Shown here: in pieces, positions 52,441-62,668 of the stretch
How the letters are laid out: every line of letters starts with the position of its first letter
How positions within the stretch are numbered: the first letter of the stretch is position 1
Origin: Aradus depressus
Taxonomy: Eukaryota; Arthropoda; Insecta; Hemiptera; Aradidae
NCBI GenBank assembly: GCA_963662175.1
Contig: OY759223.1
Location: forward strand, 16,346,249-16,410,248
Length of the DNA: 64,000 nucleotides
Direction: 5' to 3'
Made by a program: the position numbers and the translations under genes
Notes under the pieces: model-generated
Databases searched by the model: none
What the model was told of the DNA's origin: nothing
The model's input: only the letters and a program-made list of their open reading frames with translations

Positions 52441-52630
52441 TATTTTGCTGCGAAATTGGTAATGGATGTCACAAAATTTAGTATGAGGATTCAGAAGCCC
52501 TATGTACGTAAAATTTTGAGTTTTAAACCATACTGTTGTCTTTGGAGGGAGAGCGAAAACGTAATTGATTAATTTATGCTGAGGAAGTTCATAGCCGATG
52601 ATTCACCGACGTTTTTTTTATCTTTATTTT
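52441..52630 (+). repeat. MR end block
   Basis: 'aatttagtatgaggattcag', 'gagggagagcgaaaacgtaa', 'gccgatgattcaccgacg'. Confidence 0.7.
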
Positions 52631-53045
52631 TTTTATTTGGTTGTGCTATGAAATGAAACTCTCCTGGACGGGATTCGAACCCACAACCGTGGTATGAAGT
52701 CCTATCTCTGGTCCCCAAAGCCCTGGTCTATATTGAATATCTAATTGAACTAGCACATTGGTTGCCGTGTAATAGATTTATGCTTGTGTTGGTTACATTC
52801 ATATATTAAAATCCTTTTTACCAAAGCCATGCTTGTCCATGCGAGCTGAGCCAATGAGAACAGCTCAACTTAATGGAAAATCTAGGTAACGTTATTACAT
52901 TTTCTGTATACTCTGCATTGATTTTTCCCTTTTGTTTGTAACATCAAATATGACATGTGAGGGTGCTGAATGCTCTGAGTTAGCGTGCTTGCCTATTCAC
53001 CTCAAAATAACTGGTTTGGAATCCAGTAGAAGCTCTTTTAAGTTT
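52631..53045 (-). mobile_element. tRNA-derived SINE remnants
   Basis: Minus strand 52660-52700 has 'gtgggttcgaatcccgtcc', a good B box. Plus strand 52970-53035 has 'ctgagttagcgtgcttgcc' and 'ctggtttggaatccag', a decayed tRNA-like head. Neither folds as a complete tRNA by eye, so these are called SINE remnants (SINE-B related or a third family). Confidence 0.45.
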
Positions 53046-53336
53046 TACTTCCCCAGAAGTATAAAGGAAATTAAGTAATCGGTCAAACATTTTCGAGAAT
53101 TTTCTGTTTTACAATCTCCAGATTCCAAATATGAAAAAAAAATGATATGGTGGATCTCTCTTCCCCTTCTGAAAACTATTTCATACTTGCATTACTCGGT
53201 ATAAGAATGTCTACTCTCAAAATAACTTTGTACAAAGAGACAAAATGAAATGATTTTGAGAAGGGGAGGGGGAGAGAGTGATCTGTAAGCGTGGTTAGTA
53301 TAAGAAAATTCTGTAATGGCCACATCACTTATATTT
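53046..53336. mobile_element. MR end and fold-back MITE
   Basis: 53050-53130 MR ('agtataaaggaaattaagta'). 53145-53336 is a MITE copy with a diverged left arm and good right arm ending 'ctgtaatggccacatcac'. Confidence 0.65.
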
Positions 53337-53681
53337 ATCTTAATTTTTATAATTTTTCAAAAAAACTACGACCACTATTTTATAATTATAAATTATTTAT
53401 TTATTTTTATTCTATTTTTATTACAATTTGACATTTTTGTGAAACGCGTTTGAATCACCTTCCTCTCAGTTTCCTTGAACGATGGTGCTACTCCTTAGGA
53501 AATAATCAATATTTATTGTGCCAGGTCTTCTAAGAGTATATAATTATGTAACAGCGTACTCATAGTGTACAGTTTAGAAATATGTAAGATTTGCTATAAG
53601 TTGGATCAACGCCCGGTCTATGTTCGGCCTGTTACAATAAATGCTGCTCCACCAAATTGCCTACCCTGGGCCCGGTTGGGC
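53337..53681. repeat. Repeat R53, copy 1
   Basis: Matches 54118-54377 plus 54789-54893 ('ttcttgaacgatggt'-like, 'taacagcgtactcatagtgt', 'cccggtctatgttcggcc'). Interrupted copy 2 is explained by an insertion at 54378-54788. Confidence 0.75.
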
Positions 53682-53693
53682 TAATATCAAATG

Positions 53694-54083
53694 ACTTGAG
53701 GAACGCGGACATATTGTGGAAACTTGTAATAAATAAATAAAACAAACTTGTTTTTTAAAATATTGTCTATTCCACTAAAGATATAAATATATATAACTAC
53801 CGGTTTCGGCCTTACACCATCGTCAGGTCTAGTTATGAACTAAGTTAGTTTACAGAGAGCGACCCTTTGAATACAACTCAGATAGCTAACGGTACAGCCG
53901 GGGGACTCCCAAGTTTTAATAGCACCCTTTGACCTGAGTTGTATTCAAAGGGTCGCTCTCTGTAAACTAACTTAGTTCATAACTAGACCTGACGATGGTG
54001 TAAGGCCGAAACCGGTAGTTATATATATTTATATCTTTAGTGGAATAGATAATATTTTAAAAAACAAGTTTGTTTTATTTATT
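53694..54083. mobile_element. Fold-back element B with hammerhead-like cores, 12-bp TSD and empty site
   Basis: Perfect 12-bp repeats 'taatatcaaatg' flank it (53682-53693, 54084-54095). The paralogous repeat at 54881-54892 shows the uninterrupted site followed by 'gttttact', the same sequence that follows the right TSD. After a ~35-nt lead ('gcggacatattgtgg'), two ~155-bp arms enclose a ~50-bp spacer ('cggtacagccgggggactcc'). Each arm has a CTGACGA..GAAACCGGT core. Total 390 bp. Confidence 0.92.
53984..54023 (+). ncRNA. Hammerhead-like ribozyme, family B (intact arm)
   Basis: Stem I GAC (53986-53988) with GTT (54018-54020). Core CTGACGA (53989-53995), extra T, stem II GGT/GCC (one G-U pair; loop GTAAG), GAA (54008-54010), stem III ACCGGT (54011-54016), H17 = A54017. 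The left arm carries the same core on the minus strand (53795-53832). Confidence 0.7.
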
Positions 54084-54095
54084 TAATATCAAATG

Positions 54096-54377
54096 GTTTT
54101 ACTTCCCCGCTTTACGTATATTAAACTTAATTTTTATAATTTTTCAAAAAAACTACCATCACTATTTTATAATTATGAATTATTTATTTAGTTTTATTAT
54201 ACTTTGACATTTTTGTGAAAGGCGTTTGAATGCCGGACCAAATAAATTAACTTCTTCTCAGTTTTCTTGAACGATGGTCCTACTCCCTAGGAAATAATCA
54301 ATATTTATTGTCAGGTCTTCTAAAAGTATGTAATTATTTAACAGCGTACTCATAGTGTACAGTATAGAAATATGTAA
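54096..54377. repeat. Repeat R53, copy 2 left part
   Basis: Parallel to 53337-53590; it stops at 'gaaatatgtaa'. Confidence 0.75.
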
Positions 54378-54788
54378 AGGCGGCCACACACGCTCCGGTT
54401 TGCCTGCAGAGATATGTAATTTCGCTGTTTTTTTTAGTTTTGTTTTTTAAATGCACAAGTGTACTTTTTATTTATTTACACATATATGCAAATGATAAAT
54501 AGACTACCCCCTGCCAGAAGGCAGAGTCTGAGTGTGGGAGGGGAAGCAGTCAGCTAGGACTGTACAATCACTGTTAAAAATAATAATAAATAAAGTAAAT
54601 ATATATACACTTAGATATAATCAACAATAATAATGAGAATAGTAATACGAATGGACAGTAACTTGATAAATTAATAAAGTACGTATTAAGGTAGAAGAAT
54701 CCCTAAGAATAATGAAGAGAAGAAATACAAAAATATAAAAAAAATAATAATAATAAAAAAAATAAATCCATCAGATTTATGGCAAAGA
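54378..54788 (-). mobile_element. Insertion with LINE-like 3' end
   Basis: Separates the two halves of R53 copy 2. Read minus, 'ctgccttctggcag' hairpin then 'gtaaataaataaaaagtac' resembles a LINE 3' end; the left edge carries 'ggcggccacacacgctccgg'. AT-rich simple sequence at 54560-54780. No coding part. Confidence 0.55.
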
Positions 54789-54893
54789 CTTGCCTTAAGT
54801 TGGATCAGCGCCCGATCTATGTTCGGGCTGTTACAATAAATGTTGCTCCTCAAAATTGCCTACCCTGAGCCCGGTCAGGCTAATATCAAATGG
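54789..54893. repeat. Repeat R53, copy 2 right part
   Basis: 'aagttggatcagcgcccgat', 'ctaatatcaaatggttttac'. Provides the empty site for element B. Confidence 0.78.
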
Positions 54894-55017
54894 TTTTACT
54901 TTCCCGCTCTACGAAATGTAGGGAAACTTATTTAATATGTCAACAATTCGATGCGTTTACAACAGAATTTCATGTTTTCCAACCTCCAGATTCCAAATAT
55001 TAAAAAAAGAAAATGTG
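54894..55017 (+). repeat. MR start fragment
   Basis: 'atgtcaacaattcgatgcg', 'catgttttccaacctccag', 'attccaaatat'. Confidence 0.65.
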
Positions 55018-55212
55018 ATGTGGCCATTACAGGACTTTCTTATACCAACCACGCTTACAGATCATTCTCTTTCCCCTTTATCAAAATTATTTCATATCAA
55101 TATGATAACGCTGTACAATGAGACAAAATGAAATGATTTTTAGAAGAAGAGGGGGAAAGAGAGAGATCTGTAAGCGTTGTTGGTATATGAAAATCCTGTA
55201 ATGGCCACATCA
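55018..55212. mobile_element. Fold-back MITE, complete copy
   Basis: Arms begin GTGATGTGGCCATTACAGGA and are ~95 bp each, with 'accacgcttacagatca' and its complement. Other arms are at 17618, 21115, 22411, 53145 and 59270. In most copies it is followed by 'cttaatttttataattttt', so the palindrome may be part of a longer repeat. Confidence 0.8.
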
Positions 55213-56269
55213 CGTTTAATTATCTTAATTTTTATAATTTTTCCAAAAAACTACCAAAATCATGAAAATATAACTATTTTATAATTATGAATTATTTACA
55301 TTTTATTTCATTTTTGCGCTCATGAATCCAATATTTGTATGTAGGGGGGCAGGGGGGGCGCGTGCCCCCCTGGCCAGAGCAACAAACCAAGATAAAAATT
55401 AAATAAACTGAAAAAATCGTTTTTATTAAACAAAGATTGCTTGCAAGTTACCAATAGGATCTTCAAATTTCTCGTGTTTCTGATTCCTAAATCAGCAATC
55501 AGCTGTTACATAAATGTACATGTACAAAACAAATTTATTTAAATATACATGAATTCGATCACTTTATTTCCTCGCTCAAAATCGTCATTTATGTTATACT
55601 TTATACTCTTAAAGCTGATTTTACATGCGCAGTAAAAATGCAAAGCGCAGCAGCAGCAAATACACGCCATTGGATGTAAGTCAATTAATTTTAAAAGTAC
55701 AGAAACCACAGTGCATGGTGGTAAATGAGGGCGAACTTGCATATAATAATAAAATCTGTGAAAGATACACTTTTATTTTACAACCTGTGAAGTAATCACA
55801 TGGGCTTCATTTAGGGGTGATTAGTCGTAGATCCGCGACTTATTTCAAAATTCTTATGAGAATATATGAAACGAATTATAGAATTAAGGTTATTAATAGA
55901 TAATTCTTCCATCTGTAAGATGGATTAACAAGAGTTATGAAGTAGCACGAAAGCAAACTCTCCGACCTGAGAGTTCCATAATCTCATATATAAACAGCAG
56001 ACATCTTTCCTTAAAACAAGATGGTAGCTGAGGACAAAATTATATATTTTTATTATTATAATTTTTTTTGGTATGGATGAAGTTTTTTTCATTATGCATA
56101 TTTACAATCGGTACAAACCGTGAATAAATTTGTTTACAATAATGGTTAAGTGGACAAAGTTAAATAATAAATGGCAGTATGTACATTATTAGAAAAAAAA
56201 AGGAACTAAATGTATAAAAAAAATAATAATAAAAATTAAAAAAATTAAATTGTCTCTGTCATGTACAAA
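55213..56269. other. Unassigned; possible hAT-like end
   Basis: 55320-55385 has 'aggggggcaggggggg' and 'cgcgtgcccccctggcc', like the ends of ZMYM-type hAT elements, but no partner. 55540-55740 has a short minus frame with Cys runs, not recognised. 56040-56270 is AT-rich. Confidence 0.35.
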
Positions 56270-56906
56270 ATATTAATACTATATAAGTCGAACATCAAGG
56301 GAGACGCCAAAAAATTCGAGTTATAGAGTTTTCGACTTATGGAAGATTTCGACAGGCGGATTTTGATTCGACTTGTAGAGGTTAAGATTCATTCTAACTA
56401 ATTTTGAGAGATGAAATAAATAAAAATTCAAGTTAGAGAGGTAACAAACATATTTATATTTATTATAAATCAACATTATTTCAAAACATCCTTAAAAGTC
56501 AGGAATTTTTTTTTGCTTTAGATAATTAGTAATCCTATTTATTGTATACTCCTAAATTGTTTTCTAAGAAACAATGGTGTACATTGTCGGCAAATTCTTA
56601 AAGTCGGTAACTTATTTTTCTTCGAGCTATAAAGGTAATAAGTTTCAAATAATCGAGTTGTAAAGGTTGTAAAATAAAACATTGCTATGTTCGAGATACA
56701 GAGATGCAATTTATTTTTTCGAGTTATAGAGGGAAAATATGTACCAAAATGGCTTGTAGGGACTCACTGATTATTTGGACTAGTAGAGGGTTGAGATTTC
56801 GAGTAATGGAGGTTTTGGGGCTTGAAGGGAAAGGAACAAAACTTTTTTTTGAGTTTTGGAGGTTTTCGACTTATCGAGGTTCGACTTAAAGAGGTTATAC
56901 TGTATA
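56270..56906. mobile_element. Pogo/Tigger-like non-autonomous element
   Basis: Left end 'tataagtcgaacatcaaggg', right end reversed CAGTATAACCTCTTTAAGTC, both with multiple 'cgagttatagag'-type motifs between. The right 125 bp is almost identical to 14285-14413. A TA follows the right end. No transposase. Confidence 0.6.
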
Positions 56907-57029
56907 CACAATGAGAAAATAATTACAACGATAATATTAATAATAATACAAATAAAAATTATGTTGAATATATATAATAAATAGATACACAAAATATATA
57001 TATATAGCATAATACTTCGAATCAGGGTT
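56907..57029. other. AT-rich spacer
   Basis: Simple AT-rich sequence. Confidence 0.4.
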
Positions 57030-57275
57030 GAATTTAGAATTTTGCCGCCATAGAGTATAATAATGTTTCCGCCCTAGACTACATTAATTTTGCCACCGTA
57101 GACTACAATAATGTAACCGCCCTAGACTACATTAATTCGGTCGCCACAGACTACGTTTACAATAACGTTGCCGCCTTAACTACAATAATTTTGTCGCCCT
57201 ACATTAATATAGTCACCCTCGACTACATTAATTCTGCCGCCCTAAACTGCATTAATTTTGCCTCCATATATTAAT
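57030..57275. repeat. 26-28-bp minisatellite, about nine imperfect units
   Basis: Unit 'ttgccgccctagactac' plus 'attaat'. Units vary by substitutions and small indels, indicating age. Confidence 0.8.
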
Positions 57276-57960
57276 GGATCATAGTGATTAAGTAGAGTAT
57301 AATCAGGAAATGTATGATTCAATAGGAGTGTATAATGAAAACAGAATACTATACAGAGCAAATTAATAAATTATGTTTTCGCTCTCCCTCTAAAATCAAT
57401 TTACCAAATTGATTGAAAATATATAGGCATATATTATTCCGTAACTGTAATCCTCATGTAAATTTCGTTTTGATACATTCTCATGAAAATTCAATATCGA
57501 ATTTCTGAACGATTGACATAATCCTGACAATATCCATTAATTTATTATTATTATTATTATTATTATTAGAGCAATCTACAGATAGACACATAGACAGAGG
57601 GAAAATTTGTTTTTTGATTTTTGGGAGGGATGAGGGGCGTCTTATATTAGACATATTTGTATGTCCTGTGTATTGGACATATTTATATGTGGATCCAAGA
57701 ATCAATAAGGACACCCCTGTTAATTTTCAATGTAATGAAGGGATCTCAACTCAAAAATCTTAATAAATGTCGATATAACGAATCTATCAACACAAAATTT
57801 AGTATGAGGATTCAGAAATTCCTGGTGGCACTGGGGAAGTACAACGTCGGTGATTCACCCGGCCTAGATAACTATAAAAAAACAGTAAAAAGATAGTTTG
57901 AATTTGATCCTTTAAAAACAGTAATCTTCTTTTAGTTCTGATAATAATTATTTTAATGGT
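57276..57960. repeat. MR fragments
   Basis: 57355-57530 and 57650-57860 show MR phrases ('ttttcgctctccctctaaaa', 'aatttagtatgaggattcag', 'gtcggtgattcacccgg'), interrupted by an (ATT)n at 57542-57567. Confidence 0.6.
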
Positions 57961-58249
57961 TTTCTCTTGGCGTCCCAGAGACGGGAGACTAGATAGGACT
58001 CTCAGAACAAATAAATCCTCTCGAGGGGGACAACACACAGATAAGGAATTCGAGGAACGCGACAAAGGAGTTACTCTAAAAGAGAGAACTTAGTTCGATT
58101 TGCGGTTCTAATTCGAAATCCACATAGCAAGAGAAATACATACTCGTACTAAAACAGTTAATTTATTAAAATTTTGAGAAATTGGGAAAATAAGTGAAAT
58201 TACTGAATTTATGAAACAATATTGTACAATGGGATCTTTAGAGTTAATT
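57961..58249. other. Unassigned repeat remnant
   Basis: 57990-58090 is distantly similar to 51280-51390. The rest is AT-rich. Confidence 0.35.
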
Positions 58250-58470
58250 GTGACTTATCTCCGAGCTTTAACTTTAAGTCATATCGCCTACTACCAGAAA
58301 GCTCTTTCGTCGCTCTGATGGCCATGAGCCTCGACCCACTGTCGGAGTCTTTGCTTAACTTTGCCTACCCTAAATTTTTATTCTCTATGGTAGGGGCCTT
58401 TAACGAGTACCTAACATCGTACAGGCTCGAGACTATTGCTTAACGTCCCATCCGATGGACGGCATACCGG
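58250..58470 (-). mobile_element. SINE-A body fragment
   Basis: 'catatcgcctactaccag', 'cgtacaggctcgagactat', 'gtcccatccgatggacgg'. It shares the unusual 'gatggacgg' with the copy at 58808, a subfamily marker. Confidence 0.8.
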
Positions 58471-58793
58471 ACTTTATTAATTTTAGGACTTGTGGGATCG
58501 TAAAACATGAAATTCCGTTAAAAATTCAATATCGAATTACTGACCGATACAATAACTTCCCCTATACTAGTACAGCTGGGGTAGTTGAAATCCAACACAT
58601 CTACTGTAAATGAAATTCTTTGATTCACCAAGACCAAGCAAAAAATGGCCTGGAAATCAATAACGCTGCGACGAATCGCATAAGACACAAGCATGTGTTC
58701 CTTATAAAATTTCCAATAGCCAAAAAGTCCTCAGATTTGAGATATAATCAATACGACAAAAGTTATAGCGCCCCGAAGAATGTAAACTAAATG
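58471..58793. repeat. MR end and repeat R58 copy 2 (left part)
   Basis: 58495-58580 MR ('accgatacaataacttcccc'). 58680-58793 parallels 41290-41420. Confidence 0.65.
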
Positions 58794-58807
58794 TCTATAA
58801 CGAATAT

Positions 58808-59150
58808 GGTTAGTTAGTTATTATGACTCATGCCCGAGCTTTAACTACGAGGTCATATCGCCTACTACCAGAGCGATCTTTCGTCACTCTGGTGGACATG
58901 AGCCCGACTCTACTGTGGGAGTCCTAAATTTTGCCTACCCTAAATTTTTATTCATCTAGGGTAGGGGTCTTTAACGAGTACCTAACATCGTACAGGCTCG
59001 AGCCCATCGCTTAAAGTCCCATCCGATGGACGGCGTGCTTCAGTTTATTTTACCTCCCAGATAAAATAAACTAAGGGCCTCGGCTGGGTATTGAACCCAC
59101 AACCTTGAGCTCAGAAGGCAAGCACGCATATCACTGAGCTACCAGCGCCC
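58808..59150 (-). mobile_element. Full-length SINE-A with 14-bp TSD
   Basis: Perfect 14-bp repeats 'tctataacgaatat' (58794-58807 and 59151-59164). Complete body and head; B box reads as 'gggtattgaacccac' (altered). The tail is TAAC-type. It lies in the same R58 repeat as the SINE at 41441 but at a different, overlapping target. Confidence 0.93.
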
Positions 59151-59400
59151 TCTATAACGAATATATCTAAGTAATTTTTAAATTGTAACTCATAGCAACA
59201 CACTTTAAAATATGGTTTTTTTATTGATAGTTTTTTTGAAAAATTATAAATATTAAGAAATATATGTGTGATGTAGCCATTACAGGATTTCTTATACCAA
59301 CCACGCTTACAGATCGTTCTCTCTCCCCATCCCCTTCTCGAAATCATTTCATTTTATCTCATTGTACAGCGTTATTTTGAGAGTAGACATTCTTATCCCC
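59151..59400. repeat. R58 right part and MITE arm
   Basis: 59165-59215 matches 41790-41840. 59268-59385 is a MITE left arm ('gatgtagccattacagga'). Confidence 0.65.
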
Positions 59401-59992
59401 AGTGATGACAGTAAAGAAGTAAACTGAATAATGAAATAAATCTGTATACTAAATGAACTATTTAAAAATTCAACGACTTTTTTTTTTATATTACAAAAAT
59501 TAAAAGTGTTTTTCATCTGTAACGCATAGCTGTAAAGATTATTTTGAAATCAAAACTAAGAAATGTTCAAATCCGACACGATCAGAAAGTTTCCTGTATC
59601 CTTATATAATGGAGAAATCAATAATTATTCGTTCTAAATTATTGTTTAATTTGAAATTACTTTATAAAACTTTCTGACAGTTGAGGTATTGACAGACGTT
59701 GCATAATTAACTGCAAAAGCTCTCGGGATTGCAAAACCTTTCATCACGCCATCGATTGCATTCGGCACCTCTAGCCTCGACTGTAACTTAACTTTATATC
59801 TCACCTAGATGGGTACAATTTTATGTATTCACATTCGTACTTTCATTGCTATTTTATGGGATAGTAAATATTCGCCTACCAATTACATTTCACGGCCTTA
59901 GATACATTGTCAATAGCCCCCAAACGCGGTTATGCGGTAAATATACTGGGAAGCGGGACAAATGTCATTTTCCAAAAAGGTAAATACTTGGT
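59401..59992. other. Unassigned
   Basis: No gene or repeat recognised. Confidence 0.3.
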
Positions 59993-60275
59993 TATTATGA
60001 CTCATGCCCGGGCTTTATTTACAAGATCATATCGCCCTCTACCAGAGCGCTCTTTCGTCACTCTGGTGGACATGTGCCCGACTCTACTATGAGAGTTCTA
60101 CATTTTCTCTATTCTAAATTTTTATTTACCTAATGTCTTTAACGAGTACCTGGCATCGTACAGGCTGAGAACCATCGCTTAACATTCCATCCGAGGGACA
60201 GTTTCATCTTTAACATAAAAATACTAAGGGCCTCGGCCGGGTTTCGATACCGCGATCTTGACCTCAGTAGGCTAG
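59993..60275 (-). mobile_element. SINE-A copy, diverged
   Basis: 'gactcatgcccgggctttat', 'cgtcactctggtggacatg', B box as 'gggtttcgataccgcg'. The A-box end is lost after 'ctcagtaggc'. Confidence 0.8.
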
Positions 60276-60453
60276 AAACTTTCAGGGAATGCTGACTAGA
60301 TTCTCCTCATATATTTAATTATTAATTATTTATAATTTTCAGCGGAAGCAGCAGAAGGGAATTAGGGATTAGGGGGGAGGCATAAAACACAAAAAATCAA
60401 ATAACTGCATATATAATGAATTTATCGACATGAAATTTTTAATCTGTGTTCAA
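60276..60453 (+). repeat. MR block, left half split by Helitron
   Basis: 'taattttcagcggaagcagc', 'aataactgcatatataatga', 'tttatcgacatgaaattttt'. It continues at 60983. Confidence 0.7.
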
Positions 60454-60982
60454 TCATATATATAAAGCTGAAAATGTCTGTGCGTTGTACCGCTATAACT
60501 CACGAACGGCTTGATGGATTTGATTAATTTTTTTTTTAATTTGTTCGTCATCGTCTGTGGAAGGTTATAGGCGTATTAGTACCTCAATATCTGGTCCATC
60601 CCAGCATCCACCCACGCAATCTTTGTAACTCAAAAACCACTGCAATGATTAATGAGGAATCTTTTTGAATAGATAAGATTTTATCTACCGGAAGGTTATG
60701 GTCTATTTTTTAATCAACCCCTGGTCCATCCCAGCATCCAGTCACGCAATCTTTGTAACTCGAAAACCATTGCAACGATTAATGAGAAATCTTTTGGAAT
60801 AAATTGGTTTTAGCTCCAAAGCTAGCGCTACTACAGTTGAAGGACTATAAGCCTTATTCCCTATGAATAATTGAAAATTATAACATCATGCATGAATGTA
60901 CTGTCGAGGAACTGAATAGCCTTATAGGAGATATTGGGAGAAAAGTCAAAGTTCCCCGGGCAACGCCGGGTATTACTGCTAG
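60454..60982 (+). mobile_element. Non-autonomous Helitron, copy 2
   Basis: 5' TCATATATATAAAGCTGAA and 3' hairpin plus CTAG (60979-60982) as in copy 1. It lies between A60453 and T60983 and exactly splits an MR unit ('gtgttca' | 'tatcctataa'), so insertion without target duplication is directly visible. Contains an internal ~110-bp near-duplication ('cccagcatccacccacgcaa' and 'cccagcatccagtcacgcaa'). Confidence 0.92.
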
Positions 60983-61625
60983 TATCCTATAAAGACAACA
61001 CATCGATTTTCAGCCATATCAGCCAAAGGGAAGGGGGAGATTATGGGAGAGGCTTAACTCAAAAAATATAATAACAGCTGTTGTAATGAATGTATCGACA
61101 CAATATTTCATATGTGCATTCAAAACTAGATAAGGATGACACTTATTAATTTTCAACGGAATCCGGAGAAGGGATAGTGGGAGGGAAGGAGGGGGCAAAA
61201 CTCAAAAACCCGAATAACTGACAATATAATGTATATATTGACATGAAATTACATATTTAAAGTCAAAACACAATGAGGATATAACCTGTCAAATTTCATG
61301 GATATCGGCTGAAGGGAGGGGGGGGGGGGGGGGGGTTGAGGGGAGTGGGCTCAATTCAAAAACACTGATTACTGCCGATGTTATGAACTTATCGTCACGA
61401 AATTTAGTATGAGGATTTAGGAGCCCCTATGTAAGGCAACTGCTGGAATATTAGCGCAAACGGTAGACTGGTAGTGAGGTAGGGAGAAAATATAATTAAT
61501 TTGTTCTGGGGAATTTTTTTTTCATATTTGAAATCTAGAGGTCAGAAAACATGAAAACGCATAAATGTTTTGACCGATTATTTAACTTCCCCTATACATC
61601 GTATAAATGAGAAAGTAAAATAAAT
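60983..61625 (+). repeat. MR block showing three consecutive submodules
   Basis: 'gtaatgaatgtatcgacaca' (61085), 'ataatgtatatattgacatg' (61230) and 'ttatgaacttatcgtcacga' (61379) mark submodules 145-150 bp apart. It ends with the 'gcgcaaacggtagactgg' terminus and a minus-polarity end. Poly-G 61318-61336. Confidence 0.85.
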
Positions 61626-62459
61626 AAATAATATATTTATTTAGCTATATTTTCGAGGAGCAGTACTGCACATTCTAAACCACTGCTTTAGATGGGATAT
61701 TGTGTAAATATTCAATAGAAGCGAATCTAGAAGGGAGCCTTGTCACACCCCAGCCCTAACAACAGTGCACTGATTGGCCTCCCTAGAGAAGGGCCCAAAT
61801 ACTCCTCCCTCCCCCCACCCTAAGTAAATCCTAGCTACTTTTTTTTGCCCTGTTCTCTCCCTTTTTCAGTTCCATATTTCTATTGATTGAATTTTTAGGA
61901 TATGGTTGAGAAGACTTCTACAGTTATTTTAACAATGGATTCAACATTATTTCTGCTATAGTTAGTTAATTTTTTTTTATTATCTTTTTCCGGGTGTTTA
62001 GGCCCCTGATGGAGGTTTCACACCACCCTTCCGCCGCGTAGAGGAGGTAATAGGTCTGTTTTTCTGATTTTTATTATGTGTTTTTATGTGGCTAGTTGTA
62101 GGACCCAGCCACAATTCGAGACGATCGCCTGGGTCCTACAACCTTATTGGCGTTTTCCGAGAGAGGTCACTTGAAATTTGGAATGGAATTTTTCACAGAT
62201 TACATAACTGCCCTTATACCTCTCATAGCTGGGGAAGTAAAAAATGTATTATTAAAACGTATCGTTAGTTATATTTTGATTTATTGAAAGAAAAATTCTT
62301 CAGAAGAAAAACACAGTTGTAAATCCTCGTACCAGAAAAATTAATTCATAAGTTTTAGATAATTAAGTCTGGCTGGGGATGAAGTGGACATATTTGTTAA
62401 ATAATTAATACAGAATTATCAGTCCAACATATTGTATTATATATATTGTCATGTTTATT
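61626..62459. other. Unassigned, with a short MR end
   Basis: 61740-61850 and 62000-62060 are GC-richer but unrecognised. 62195-62240 is an MR terminus ('cagattacataactgccctt'). Confidence 0.35.
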
Positions 62460-62668
62460 ATATATAAATATAAGTATTTATTTGTTCAGTTTTTATAATT
62501 TTATTTTATTTTTTTAATAGTTTTTTTATTACAACTAATCATAGGCGTGTTAGACTCAAGTAATTATAAATCTAATTTATAATCTATCTTAATATATAAT
62601 AATCTTTTGACGTATCCTATTACCTTGTATTGATTTAACGGAAATAAATTTATTATTATTATTATTTT
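62460..62668 (+). mobile_element. LINE-like 3' end with (ATT)n tail
   Basis: 'gatttaacggaaataaattt' plus ATT units as at 1115-1147. The tail directly abuts the left arm of fold-back G. Confidence 0.6.
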
